From Ignavibacteriales bacterium (GTDB taxonomy: Bacteria > Bacteroidota > Ignavibacteria > Ignavibacteriales > Ignavibacteriaceae): 64,000 bases of DNA. The notes under the pieces were generated by a model that did not search any database, was not told the origin of the DNA, and was given only the letters and a program-made list of their open reading frames with translations. This document shows, in pieces, positions 36,670 through 46,352 of the stretch (positions are counted from its first letter, which is position 1; every line of letters begins with the position of its first letter). Made by a program: the position numbers and the translations under genes. Location: positions 1-64,000 of the forward strand of contig JADJMD010000016.1 in assembly GCA_016709765.1 (NCBI GenBank). The letters are read 5' to 3'.

Positions 36670-39600
36670 ATGGCTTTTAGAGTTCAAGAAAATGCAATGA
36701 GAGATATTAGTAGTATCACAATTGGCTTAGCAAGCCCTGATGATATTCTATCGAGATCTTATGGTGAAGTAACTAAACCAGAAACAATTAATTATAGATC
36801 ATTCCGTCCCGAAAAAGACGGCTTGTTCTGTGAAAAAATATTTGGCCCCACACGCGATTGGGAGTGCTTTTGCGGGAAGTACAAAAGAATTAGGTACAAA
36901 GGTATTATCTGCGATCGTTGCGGTGTAGAAGTTACTCAGAAGAGCGTAAGACGTGAAAGGATGGGACACATCGGACTCGCCGTTCCTGTTGTTCACATTT
37001 GGTTCTTTAGAACTCAACCATCAAAAATTGGAAACATAATTGGTGTAAGTTTAAAAGAACTTGAAAAAATAATTTATTACGAATCCTATGTTGTATTAAA
37101 CCCAGGTATTACTGGATTAAGCAGATTAGATTTAATTTCTGAAGATCAATATTTTGAAGTAATGAATTCATTACCTGATGGAAATGAAAAGTTAGATAAC
37201 GATGATCCTAAAAAGTTTGTTGCAAAAATCGGCGGCGATGCAGTTAAAGAAATTCTAAAGAAAACTAATGTTGAAGAACTTTCTAAAACACTTAGAGAAG
37301 CTGTAAAAGTTGAAACATCGCAACAGAAAAAGGCCGACTTCTTAAAAAGATTACGAGTACTTGAAGCTTTTAAAGAAGCAGAAGGTAAAGTTCCAAATAG
37401 ACCAGAGTGGATGGTATTAAATTACATTCCTGTTATTCCACCGGAACTTCGTCCACTTGTTCCACTTGAAGGCGGAAGATTTGCTACAAGTGATCTTAAC
37501 GATTTATATCGTCGTGTAATCATCCGTAACAATAGGTTAAAAAGATTAATAGATATTAAAGCTCCAGAAGTAATTCTTCGTAACGAAAAAAGAATGCTTC
37601 AAGAAGCTGTTGACGCTTTGTTTGATAACTCTAGAAGAGGCAGCGCTGTAAGAAGCGATAACAATCGACCTTTAAAATCTTTAAGCGATATGCTTAAAGG
37701 TAAACAAGGTAGATTCCGTCAAAATCTTTTAGGAAAAAGAGTTGATTATTCTGGTCGTTCTGTAATTGTAGTAGGACCTGAATTAAAGCTTCATCAATGC
37801 GGTCTTCCAAAAGACATGGCCGTTGAACTTTTTAAACCTTTTATAATTAGAAAGCTTATCGAAAGAGGGCACAATAAAACTGTAAAGAGCGCAAGAAAAG
37901 TTGTTGATAGAAAAGATCCTATTATTTGGGATATCCTTGCAAAGATTATTGAAGCACATCCGATATTATTAAACCGTGCCCCAACACTTCATAGACTTGG
38001 TATCCAAGCGTTTCAACCAACTCTAATTGATGAAAGGGCTATTCAGCTTCATCCGATGGTGTGTACTGCTTTTAATGCGGATTTTGATGGTGACCAGATG
38101 GCTGTGCACGTTCCGCTTTCTTATGAAGCACAATTAGAAGCTTCTTTATTGATGCTAAGTAGTCATAATATTTTATCACCTCAAAACGGTAGTCCTATTG
38201 TAGTTCCAACTCAGGATATAGTTTTAGGATGTTATTATTTAACAAAATATCGCGAAGGTGATAAAGGCGAAGGAATGTTATTTTCTTCTCCTTCAGAGTT
38301 GATAATTGCATACGATAACAGAGTTGTGGGATTACATGCTAAGATTAAAGTCAGAATAGACGGTGAGATGATTGAAACTACAACCGGTAGGGTTATATTC
38401 AATCAAATCGTACCAAAAGAAATGGGATATATTAATCAGTTATTAATTAAAAAAGCTTTTGGTGGAATCATCGGAAAAATGTTTATGAAACTTGGTAACA
38501 AAGTTACTGCAAAGTTTCTAGATGATTTAAAAGATTTAGGATTTAGATATTCAACTGCAGGTGGTTTATCTGTTAGCTTTGGTGATATGATTATTCCTGA
38601 AGAGAAAGAAGCTTTAATAACAAAGGCAAACAAAAAAGTTGAAGGTATTCTTAATGAGCACGAAATGGGTGTTATTACAGATGCAGAAAGATATAACAAA
38701 ATAATTGACGTTTGGACACATACCACAAACGATGTTGCTCGTGCCTTAATGGAAAAAATTAAACAGCACAATAAAGGATTCAATTCACTTCATATGATGG
38801 TTGACTCAGGTGCTAGAGGTTCCCAAGAGCAGGTAAGACAGTTAGCCGGAATGAGAGGATTAATGATGAAACCGCAAAAAACTCTTTCCGGGCAAGCGGG
38901 TGAAATTATTGAAAACCCGATTGTTGCTAACTTTAAAGAAGGACTTTCTGTATTAGAGTATTTCATATCAACACACGGTGCTAGAAAAGGATTAGCTGAT
39001 ACAGCTTTAAAAACAGCAGATGCGGGCTATCTTACAAGAAGATTGGTGGATGTTGCTCAGGATGTTATAATTTCTGAAGTAGATTGTGGAACTATTCTCG
39101 GCATAGAAATAAAAGCACTTAAAGATGTTGAAGAAGAAAGAGAACCATTAGCGGAACGTATCACAGGTCGATTTGCTCAAGAAGATGTTTATGATCCCCG
39201 CACAGATGAAGTTCTTATTGAAGCTGGAAACATTATATCAGAAGAAATTGCTGAAAAAATTGCTGATGCGAGTATTGATTCGGTTTATATAAGAACAGTT
39301 CTTACTTGTGAATCTAAACGTGGTGTTTGTTTGAAATGTTATGGTAGAAATCTTACTACTGGAAAACCAGTTGAGATTGGTGAAGCCGTAGGCATTATAG
39401 CTGCACAATCTATTGGTGAGCCTGGTACACAGCTTACGCTTCGTACCTTCCATCTTGGCGGTACATCTTCAAGAATTGCATCACAGTCTCAAGTAGAGTC
39501 AAACATAGATGGTATTGTGAAGTATGAGAAAGTTAGTGCAGTTGAAAAAATGGAAAAGGATCCTTTTGGTGGTGCTGATGTTAAAATAAATGTTGTTACT

Positions 39601-40929
39601 GGCCGTAGAGGAATGATTGAAATTTATGATGATAACAACAGGCAATTAAAGAAATTTGATGTTCCTTATGGTGCTGAACTTCTTGTAAAGGACGGTCAGA
39701 AAATTAAGAAAAGACAACCTCTGTATAATCACGATCCTTACAATTCTGTAATTCTTTCAGATATTTATGGTAGTGTAAAATTTGTTGATCTTATTGATGG
39801 CATTACATTACAACAGGTAACTGATGATCAAACAGGACACGTACAAAAGGTAGTTATCGAATCAAAAGATAAGAACCTCACACCAAGTATTTTGATAGAA
39901 AATTCAGATGGTGGAAAAAAATCTTTTAACCTTCCCGTTAGAGCATATTTATCTGTTGAAGAAGGCGAGAATATTTTAGCAGGAACTATTTTAGCAAAAA
40001 TATCTAAGCAAACCACAAAGAGTAGAGATATTACCGGTGGTCTGCCAAGAGTTACAGAATTATTTGAAGCACGTAGTCCACATGAATCCGCAATAGTTTC
40101 AGAGATTGAAGGATTTGTAAAATTCGGTGCGCGTAAAAAAGGTTCGAGAGAAATACTTGTAAACGCTCCAGATAAATCGGATGAAAAGAAATATAATGTG
40201 CCATTACAGAAACACATTCTTGTTCAAGAAGGTGATGAAATTCCTGCTGGTGAAAAAATAACTGATGGACCAATCAATCCACATGATATTTTAGCTATTA
40301 AAGGAACTAGTGCCGTTCAAGAATATCTTGTAAATGAAATTCAGGATGTATATAGACTTCAGGGTGTTAAGATAAATGATAAACACATTGAAGTGATAGT
40401 TCGCCAAATGTTACAGAAAATTAAAATCGTTTCCCCTGGTGACACAAGATTCCTTGAAGAGGATATCGTTGATCGAATTGAATTTATTGAAGAAAACGGT
40501 AAGATAATTAATCTAGCTTATATCGAAGATAAAGGCGATTCTAAACTTAAAAATGGCCAATTAATTCTCAAATCTAAATTAAGAGAATTTAATGCTGATC
40601 TTAAAAAGAAAGAAAAGAAAGAAATTGTTGCTAGAGATGCGGAACCAGCAACTTTTGAACATATTCTTTTGGGAATCACTCAAGCCGCGCTTTCAACAGA
40701 GAGCTTTATTTCCGCGGCTTCGTTCCAGGAAACAACAAAAGTACTTGCAAATGCTGCCACGGAAGCAAAAGTTGATCATCTGTTAGGTTTAAAAGAAAAT
40801 GTTGTAATGGGACATTTAATTCCAGCAGGTACAGGGATCAAGAAATATAGAAACTTGATGTTGGATAGTGAAGAAGTAGAAGTTCCTGAGGAAAAAGAAG
40901 AACAAAAAGAATTATTATCAGAGAATTAG
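36670..40929 (+). CDS. rpoC: DNA-directed RNA polymerase subunit beta'
   Basis: A 1419-residue beta' subunit. The N-terminal zinc site is CFCGKYKRIRYKGIICDRCG. The catalytic NADFDGD loop at residues 469-475 holds the three Mg-binding aspartates (471, 473, 475). The second zinc site is CESKRGVCLKC in the C-terminal half, followed by GEPGTQLTLRTFHLGG, the trigger-loop region. The C-terminal tail is acidic (EEVEVPEEKEEQ). An AGGAGA site precedes the ATG. It ends the rif group; a new promoter lies in the 154-bp gap to rpsL. Confidence 0.98.
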   Translation: MAFRVQENAMRDISSITIGLASPDDILSRSYGEVTKPETINYRSFRPEKDGLFCEKIFGPTRDWECFCGKYKRIRYKGIICDRCGVEVTQKSVRRERMGHIGLAVPVVHIWFFRTQPSKIGNIIGVSLKELEKIIYYESYVVLNPGITGLSRLDLISEDQYFEVMNSLPDGNEKLDNDDPKKFVAKIGGDAVKEILKKTNVEELSKTLREAVKVETSQQKKADFLKRLRVLEAFKEAEGKVPNRPEWMVLNYIPVIPPELRPLVPLEGGRFATSDLNDLYRRVIIRNNRLKRLIDIKAPEVILRNEKRMLQEAVDALFDNSRRGSAVRSDNNRPLKSLSDMLKGKQGRFRQNLLGKRVDYSGRSVIVVGPELKLHQCGLPKDMAVELFKPFIIRKLIERGHNKTVKSARKVVDRKDPIIWDILAKIIEAHPILLNRAPTLHRLGIQAFQPTLIDERAIQLHPMVCTAFNADFDGDQMAVHVPLSYEAQLEASLLMLSSHNILSPQNGSPIVVPTQDIVLGCYYLTKYREGDKGEGMLFSSPSELIIAYDNRVVGLHAKIKVRIDGEMIETTTGRVIFNQIVPKEMGYINQLLIKKAFGGIIGKMFMKLGNKVTAKFLDDLKDLGFRYSTAGGLSVSFGDMIIPEEKEALITKANKKVEGILNEHEMGVITDAERYNKIIDVWTHTTNDVARALMEKIKQHNKGFNSLHMMVDSGARGSQEQVRQLAGMRGLMMKPQKTLSGQAGEIIENPIVANFKEGLSVLEYFISTHGARKGLADTALKTADAGYLTRRLVDVAQDVIISEVDCGTILGIEIKALKDVEEEREPLAERITGRFAQEDVYDPRTDEVLIEAGNIISEEIAEKIADASIDSVYIRTVLTCESKRGVCLKCYGRNLTTGKPVEIGEAVGIIAAQSIGEPGTQLTLRTFHLGGTSSRIASQSQVESNIDGIVKYEKVSAVEKMEKDPFGGADVKINVVTGRRGMIEIYDDNNRQLKKFDVPYGAELLVKDGQKIKKRQPLYNHDPYNSVILSDIYGSVKFVDLIDGITLQQVTDDQTGHVQKVVIESKDKNLTPSILIENSDGGKKSFNLPVRAYLSVEEGENILAGTILAKISKQTTKSRDITGGLPRVTELFEARSPHESAIVSEIEGFVKFGARKKGSREILVNAPDKSDEKKYNVPLQKHILVQEGDEIPAGEKITDGPINPHDILAIKGTSAVQEYLVNEIQDVYRLQGVKINDKHIEVIVRQMLQKIKIVSPGDTRFLEEDIVDRIEFIEENGKIINLAYIEDKGDSKLKNGQLILKSKLREFNADLKKKEKKEIVARDAEPATFEHILLGITQAALSTESFISAASFQETTKVLANAATEAKVDHLLGLKENVVMGHLIPAGTGIKKYRNLMLDSEEVEVPEEKEEQKELLSEN

Positions 40930-40999
40930 TTGATAATTTCGGTAATACTTACTGTTTATTTGACTAATTGATAATAAAAACTATTAAAATTAAAAATAA

Positions 41000-41031
41000 T
41001 TTCAGTTTTCTTGACAAAATTTAAACTGAAA
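41000..41031 (+). repeat. 9-bp inverted repeat over the rpsL promoter (possible operator)
   Basis: TTTCAGTTT (41000-41008) and AAACTGAAA (41023-41031) form a perfect inverted repeat with a 14-bp spacer that contains the TTGACA box. It has no T-run for termination. The position suggests a repressor or activator site rather than an RNA structure, because it lies upstream of the predicted transcription start. Confidence 0.45.
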
Positions 41032-41041
41032 ACTATATTTG
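41011..41041 (+). promoter_or_regulatory. promoter of the rpsL-rpsG-fusA-tuf and S10 array
   Basis: TTGACA at 41011-41016, a 17-bp spacer, then TATATTTG at 41034-41041, which fits both TATAAT-like spacing and TAnnTTTG. The predicted start near 41048 gives a leader of about 36 nt to the GTG of rpsL. Confidence 0.68.
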
Positions 41042-41083
41042 AAGTCTGAATTTTTTTGAAGAAGTAAATTTTAGGAGATTTTT

Positions 41084-41470
41084 GTGCCCACGATAAATCA
41101 ACTTGTTAGAAAAGGTAGAGTTAGAATTTTATCTAAAAATAAAGCTCCGGCTTTAGATGCATGTCCTCAAAAAAGAGGTGTATGTACTAGGGTTTATACC
41201 ACAACACCAAAAAAGCCTAATTCTGCTCTCAGAAAAGTTGCAAGAGTTAGACTTACAAAAACAAATATTGAGGTTACAGCATATATTCCAGGAGAAGGGC
41301 ACAATTTGCAAGAACACTCAATTGTAATGATTCGTGGTGGTAGAGTTAAAGATTTACCGGGTGTAAGATATCACATTATCCGAGGTACACTCGATACAAG
41401 TGGTGTTGCGGACAGAAAAAAAAGTCGTTCAAAATATGGTACAAAAAAACCAAAAGTGAATAAAAAATGA
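41084..41470 (+). CDS. rpsL: 30S ribosomal protein S12
   Basis: A 128-residue S12. MPTINQLVRKGR is the family start, with GTG as start codon after AGGAGA. The decoding-centre loops TTTPKKPNSALRK and GGRVKDLPGVRYH are of the normal streptomycin-sensitive kind (Lys in PKKPNS, Lys in VKDLPG). The C-terminus is basic. The stop overlaps the rpsG ATG by 4 bp. Confidence 0.98.
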   Translation: MPTINQLVRKGRVRILSKNKAPALDACPQKRGVCTRVYTTTPKKPNSALRKVARVRLTKTNIEVTAYIPGEGHNLQEHSIVMIRGGRVKDLPGVRYHIIRGTLDTSGVADRKKSRSKYGTKKPKVNKK

Positions 41471-41934
41471 GAAAAAGAAGAGCCGAAAAGAAATATTTAA
41501 AGCCTGATCCAAAATTTAATGACATTCTGGTATCAAAATTTGTTAATTGTGTAATGTATGATGGTAAAAAGGCTGTTGCAAGAAATGTGATTTATGATGC
41601 GTTTCTTTTAATAGAAGAAAAAACAAGTAAACCAGGTTTAGAAGTATTTAAAAAAGCAATTTCTAATACTCAGCCTATGATTGAGGTTAGAAGTAGAAGA
41701 GTTGGCGGTGCTACATATCAGGTTCCAACTGAAGTTAGACCTGAAAGAAGAATAGCGTTAGCGATGAGATGGATTAAGAACTATTCAAGATCAAGAGGCG
41801 AAAAATCAATGTCTGCAAAATTAGCTTCTGAGTTAATTGCAGCTTCAAATGGTGAAGGTTCAGCAGTTAAGAAAAAAGAAGATGTTCACAAAATGGCTGA
41901 AGCTAATAAAGCTTTTGCTCACTTTAAATGGTAA
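41467..41934 (+). CDS. rpsG: 30S ribosomal protein S7
   Basis: A 155-residue S7. It has the conserved KFVNCVMYDGKKAVARNVIYDAF, VRSRRVGGATYQVPTEVRPERR and the C-terminal HKMAEANKAFAHFKW. It nucleates assembly of the 30S head. The ATGA overlap with rpsL implies coupling; fusA follows after 21 bp. Confidence 0.98.
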   Translation: MRKRRAEKKYLKPDPKFNDILVSKFVNCVMYDGKKAVARNVIYDAFLLIEEKTSKPGLEVFKKAISNTQPMIEVRSRRVGGATYQVPTEVRPERRIALAMRWIKNYSRSRGEKSMSAKLASELIAASNGEGSAVKKKEDVHKMAEANKAFAHFKW

Positions 41935-41955
41935 TTAAAGAATAGATCGATATTA

Positions 41956-44052
41956 ATGGCAAGTAGAGTTAAAATAGATAAAGTTCGTAACATTGGTATT
42001 ATGGCGCATATTGATGCTGGTAAAACAACTACTACAGAGAGAATTTTGTTTTACACAGGTAAACTGCATAGAATTGGTGAAGTACATGATGGTGCCGCTA
42101 CTATGGATTGGATGGAACAGGAAAAAGAAAGAGGTATCACTATAACAAGTGCAGCCACCACTTGCTTTTGGAATGATCATCAAATAAATATTATTGATAC
42201 TCCCGGGCACGTTGATTTTACGGTAGAAGTTGAGAGATCGCTCAGGGTCTTAGATGGTGCTGTAGCACTCTTTTGTGCTGTTGGTGGTGTTGAACCACAA
42301 TCAGAAACCGTTTGGCGTCAGGCTGATAAGTATGGCGTTCCTAGAATGGCTTTCATAAATAAGATGGATAGAACCGGTGCTGATTTTTATCACGCTGTTG
42401 AAATGATGAGAGAACGATTAGGAGCGAATGCAATTCCAATCAATTTACCAATTGGTGAAGGTGATATTTTTGTTGGTGTAATTGATTTAATTCAGTTTAA
42501 TGCTAGAATGTATCATGAAGAGTCATTTGGTTCTACATTTGATGAAATGCCGATTCCACAAGATTTATTGGAAATTGCGACAAAATATAGAACTCAGATG
42601 TTGGAAGCTGTATCGGATGTAGATGATACACTTTTAGAAAAATATCTTGAAGGAAAAGAAATTAGTGCGGAAGAAATTAGAAATGTCTTAAGACGTGCAA
42701 CTATCGAGTTAAAGATAGTGCCGGTTTTATGTGGATCATCCTTCAAAAATAAAGGCGTACAAAAATTATTAGATTCCATTGTAGATTTTTTACCATCCCC
42801 ACTTGATGCTGCTGAAATCGAAGCACATCACATTGGACTTAATGATTCTGTTGTAAGAAAAATTAGCGAGGATGAACATTTTACTGCCTTAGCTTTTAAA
42901 ATAATGAATGACCCATTTGTTGGAAAATTAACCTTCTTTAGAGTTTATGCAGGTTTGCTAAAATCAGGATCCTATATTTACAATTCAGTTAGTGGAAAAA
43001 AAGAAAGAATTAGCAGATTATTACAAATGCATGCTAATCATAGAGAAGAGATTTCAGAAGTTAAAGCTGGAGATATTGCTGCTGCAGTTGGATTAAAATT
43101 TACTAGAACTGGTGATACTTTATGTGATGAAGATGATCCTGTTGTAATGGAAAGAATAGTTTTTCCAGAGCCAGTTATTCAAATTGCTATTGAACCAAAA
43201 ACTAAAGCTGATCAGGATAAATTGTCTGATGCACTATCAAAATTATCTGATGAAGATCCAACATTTAAAGTTAAAGTTGATGAAGAAACTGGTCAAACAT
43301 TGATTAGTGGTATGGGTGAATTACATTTAGAGATTCTTGTTGATAGAATGCGACGTGAATTTAAGGTTGAAGCAAACATTGGTAAACCACAAGTTGCTTA
43401 TCGCGAAACCATAACACAAAGTGTTCAAGCTGAAGGTAAGTTTGTTAAGCAATCAGGTGGTCGTGGTAAATTTGGCCATGTTTGGGTTGAGCTAACACCA
43501 AACGAGGTAGGTAAAGGATTTGAGTTTATAAACGGAATTGTTGGTGGAGTTGTTCCTAAAGAATATATTCCAGCAGTTTCGCACGGTATTCAAGATGCTA
43601 TGAGAAATGGTGTAATCGCTGGTTTTCCTATGGTTGATATTAAAGCAAAGTTATATGATGGATCTTATCACGATGTTGATTCTGATGAAATTTCTTTCAA
43701 GGTAGCTGGATCTATGGCATTTCAAGCAGGAGCTAAAAAAGCTAATCCTGTTTTACTTGAACCCATTATGGGTGTTGAGGTTGTTACTCCTGAAGAGTAT
43801 TTAGGTGATGTGATGGGCGATTTAAATTCAAGAAGGGGTAAAATCGAAGGATTTTCTGCTAGAAAAGATGCGCAAGTAATAAAGGCTCACGTTCCATTAT
43901 CTGAGATGTTCGGATATGCAACTATACTAAGGTCAATGAGTCAAGGCAGAGCAATTTATTCTATGCAGTTTGACCATTATTCATCTGTTCCAAAATCAAT
44001 TGCAGAAGAAATTTCTGAAAAAACATTAGGAAAAAAATCAGCCACTAACTAA
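41956..44052 (+). CDS. fusA: elongation factor G
   Basis: A 698-residue translocase. G1 is AHIDAGKTTTTERILFYTG, switch I has MDWMEQEKERGITITSAATT, G3 DTPGHVDFT and G4 NKMDRTGAD. Domain IV has VKQSGGRGKFGHVWVE. It drives ribosomal translocation and recycling. It is the single EF-G gene here, in the standard str position between rpsG and tuf. Confidence 0.97.
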   Translation: MASRVKIDKVRNIGIMAHIDAGKTTTTERILFYTGKLHRIGEVHDGAATMDWMEQEKERGITITSAATTCFWNDHQINIIDTPGHVDFTVEVERSLRVLDGAVALFCAVGGVEPQSETVWRQADKYGVPRMAFINKMDRTGADFYHAVEMMRERLGANAIPINLPIGEGDIFVGVIDLIQFNARMYHEESFGSTFDEMPIPQDLLEIATKYRTQMLEAVSDVDDTLLEKYLEGKEISAEEIRNVLRRATIELKIVPVLCGSSFKNKGVQKLLDSIVDFLPSPLDAAEIEAHHIGLNDSVVRKISEDEHFTALAFKIMNDPFVGKLTFFRVYAGLLKSGSYIYNSVSGKKERISRLLQMHANHREEISEVKAGDIAAAVGLKFTRTGDTLCDEDDPVVMERIVFPEPVIQIAIEPKTKADQDKLSDALSKLSDEDPTFKVKVDEETGQTLISGMGELHLEILVDRMRREFKVEANIGKPQVAYRETITQSVQAEGKFVKQSGGRGKFGHVWVELTPNEVGKGFEFINGIVGGVVPKEYIPAVSHGIQDAMRNGVIAGFPMVDIKAKLYDGSYHDVDSDEISFKVAGSMAFQAGAKKANPVLLEPIMGVEVVTPEEYLGDVMGDLNSRRGKIEGFSARKDAQVIKAHVPLSEMFGYATILRSMSQGRAIYSMQFDHYSSVPKSIAEEISEKTLGKKSATN

Positions 44053-44098
44053 TAACTGGATTAAAAAAACTTAAAAAAAATTATTAAAGGAGAATTCG

Positions 44099-45304
44099 AT
44101 GGCTAAAGAAAAATTTGATAGGAGTAAACCTCACGTTAACGTTGGAACAATTGGTCACGTGGATCATGGTAAAACCACATTAACCGCTGCCATCACAATG
44201 GCTCTCGCTAGAAAGGGCTTATCAGCAATAAGAACTTTTGATAGTATTGATAATGCACCTGAAGAGAGAGAAAGAGGTATTACGATTGCAACAGCTCACG
44301 TTGAGTATTCAACTGCGAACCGTCACTATGCACACGTTGATTGTCCTGGTCACGCTGATTATGTTAAGAACATGATCACGGGTGCTGCTCAGATGGACGG
44401 CGCTATACTAGTTGTTGCCGCTACAGATGGCCCAATGCCACAAACTAGAGAGCACATTCTCCTTGCTCGACAGGTTGGTGTTCCTAAAATGGTTGTATTC
44501 TTAAATAAAGTTGATATGGTTGATGATCCGGAATTGATTGAATTAGTTGAAGAAGAATTAAGAGACCTATTAACTGAATACGAATTCCCTGGTACTGAAA
44601 TACCTATTATTAAAGGATCTGCACTTCATGCATTAGAAGCAGGTGCTTCAAATGCTGAAATTACTGATGAAAGATATAATTGTATTTGGGAACTTATGGA
44701 TGCTGTTGACAGCTACATTCCGGTTCCTGAAAGACATTCAGACAAACCATTCTTAATGCCAGTTGAGGACGTTTTCTCAATTACTGGTCGTGGAACGGTT
44801 GCTACAGGTAGAGTTGAAAGAGGTCAAGTTAAAATTCAGGAAGAAGTTGAACTTATCGGATTAGGCTTACACAAGAAAACAGTTGTTACCGGTATCGAAA
44901 TGTTTAGAAAAGAATTAGATCAAGCTATGGCTGGAGATAATGCTGGTATCTTGTTAAGAGGTGTTGATAAAAATGAAATTGAAAGAGGAATGGTACTTGC
45001 AAAAACCGGTTCTATTACTCCTCATACAAATTTTGAAGGATCTGTATATGTGCTTTCAAAAGATGAAGGTGGAAGACACACACCATTTTTTAATGGTTAC
45101 AGACCACAGTTTTATTTCAGAACAACTGACGTAACTGGTGTTGCTACCTTACCAGAGGGAACTGAAATGGTTATGCCTGGTGATAATGTTAATTTATCAA
45201 TTGAGTTAATTGCTCCAATCGCAATGGAAGAGAAATTAAGATTTGCTATTCGTGAGGGCGGTAGAACAGTTGGTTCTGGTGTTGTTACAAAGATTATAAA
45301 ATAA
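44099..45304 (+). CDS. tuf: elongation factor Tu
   Basis: A 401-residue EF-Tu. G1 is GHVDHGKTTLTAAIT, the effector loop has APEERERGITIATAHVEY, G3 DCPGHADYVKNMITGAAQ, and G4 NKVDMVDD. It delivers aminoacyl-tRNA to the ribosome. A strong AAAGGAG site fits high expression. Only this copy is in the window; the usual second copy after tRNA-Thr is absent. A hairpin with a U-rich tail follows. Confidence 0.98.
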   Translation: MAKEKFDRSKPHVNVGTIGHVDHGKTTLTAAITMALARKGLSAIRTFDSIDNAPEERERGITIATAHVEYSTANRHYAHVDCPGHADYVKNMITGAAQMDGAILVVAATDGPMPQTREHILLARQVGVPKMVVFLNKVDMVDDPELIELVEEELRDLLTEYEFPGTEIPIIKGSALHALEAGASNAEITDERYNCIWELMDAVDSYIPVPERHSDKPFLMPVEDVFSITGRGTVATGRVERGQVKIQEEVELIGLGLHKKTVVTGIEMFRKELDQAMAGDNAGILLRGVDKNEIERGMVLAKTGSITPHTNFEGSVYVLSKDEGGRHTPFFNGYRPQFYFRTTDVTGVATLPEGTEMVMPGDNVNLSIELIAPIAMEEKLRFAIREGGRTVGSGVVTKIIK

Positions 45305-45333
45305 TTATTAAATGATTATTTAGTGTTGCTCTT

Positions 45334-45362
45334 GAAAAGGGAGTTTAATCTCCCTTTTCTTA
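45334..45362 (+). terminator. attenuator-like hairpin between tuf and rpsJ
   Basis: The perfect 10-bp stem GAAAAGGGAG / CTCCCTTTTC with loop TTTAAT is followed by TTATCT. The stem's own T-run and the weak U-tail suggest partial termination. No separate promoter for rpsJ is obvious in the 85-bp gap. Confidence 0.6.
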
Positions 45363-45389
45363 TCTAATTTAATAAAAGGAGTTGATTAA

Positions 45390-45698
45390 GTGCCCGGTCA
45401 AAAAATAAGAATTAAATTGAAATCGTACGATCACATTTTGATTGATAAATCTACCGAGAAGATTATTAAAACGGTTAGAAGTACTGGTGCGGTTGTTTCC
45501 GGACCTATTCCGCTTCCAACAAAAAGAACTATTTATACAGTTTTGCGTTCACCTCACGTAGATAAAAAATCAAGAGAGCAATTTGAAACAAGGGCGCACA
45601 AAAGAATAATCGATATCCATAACTCAAACAACAAAACCGTGGACTCTTTAAGTAAACTTGATATTCCTGCGGGTGTTGATATTGAGATTAAGCTATAA
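45390..45698 (+). CDS. rpsJ: 30S ribosomal protein S10
   Basis: A 102-residue S10. The start is GTG after AAAGGAG. Family marks are QKIRIKLKSYDHILIDKS, TGAVVSGPIPLPTKR and SPHVDKKSREQFETRAHKR. It is also NusE, a partner of NusB and NusG. It opens the S10 group. Its stop at 45696-45698 touches the first possible rplC start. Confidence 0.98.
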   Translation: MPGQKIRIKLKSYDHILIDKSTEKIIKTVRSTGAVVSGPIPLPTKRTIYTVLRSPHVDKKSREQFETRAHKRIIDIHNSNNKTVDSLSKLDIPAGVDIEIKL

Positions 45699-45715
45699 TG
45701 AATATTGGAGATAAG

Positions 45716-46339
45716 ATGTCTGGCATAATTGGTAAAAAATTGGGAATGTCTAATATCTTCGGTAAAGACGGAGAGATTATACCTGTTACTGTTATACAAG
45801 CAGGACCATGTATGGTTGTAAATATTAGAACTAAAGAAAAAAATGGTTATGAGGCTTTTCAATTATCTTTTGGTGAAAGAAAAGAAAAACATACTACTAA
45901 ACCTTTAGCTGGTCAATACAAAAGCAGCGGAATCAAACCTGCAAGATTCTTAAAAGAGTTTAGGAATTTCGAAGCTGGTGATTATAAAGTAGGTGATCAG
46001 ATAGGTGCCGACTTTTTTATTGAAGGTGAGAAAATAAAAGTTCGCGGTAAAAGTAAGGGTAAGGGATTTCAGGGTGTTATGAAACGCCATAATTTTGGTG
46101 GTGTTGGTGGAACAACTCACGGACAAAGCGATCGATTAAGAGCCCCTGGATCAATAGGTTCAAGTTCATATCCTTCTAGGGTGTTTAAGGGAATGAAGAT
46201 GGCAGGCAGAATGGGTTATGACAATGTAACCATAGCGGGATTAAAAGTAGTTAAAGTTATTCCAGAACAAAATTTAATTTTTGTTAAAGGCGCTGTTCCA
46301 GGTGCCGTGAATACAATTTTAGAATTGATTAAGAAGTAA
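45716..46339 (+). CDS. rplC: 50S ribosomal protein L3
   Basis: 207 residues from ATG 45716. I chose it over the in-frame ATG at 45698 because GGAG ends 6-7 bases before it and MSGIIGKKLGMSNIF is the conserved start. The rRNA-binding core has KGFQGVMKRHNFGGVGGTTHGQSDRLRAPGSIG. It is an early assembly protein of the 50S subunit. rplD follows after 13 bp. Confidence 0.96.
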   Translation: MSGIIGKKLGMSNIFGKDGEIIPVTVIQAGPCMVVNIRTKEKNGYEAFQLSFGERKEKHTTKPLAGQYKSSGIKPARFLKEFRNFEAGDYKVGDQIGADFFIEGEKIKVRGKSKGKGFQGVMKRHNFGGVGGTTHGQSDRLRAPGSIGSSSYPSRVFKGMKMAGRMGYDNVTIAGLKVVKVIPEQNLIFVKGAVPGAVNTILELIKK

Positions 46340-46352
46340 TTCGGTTAATAAA

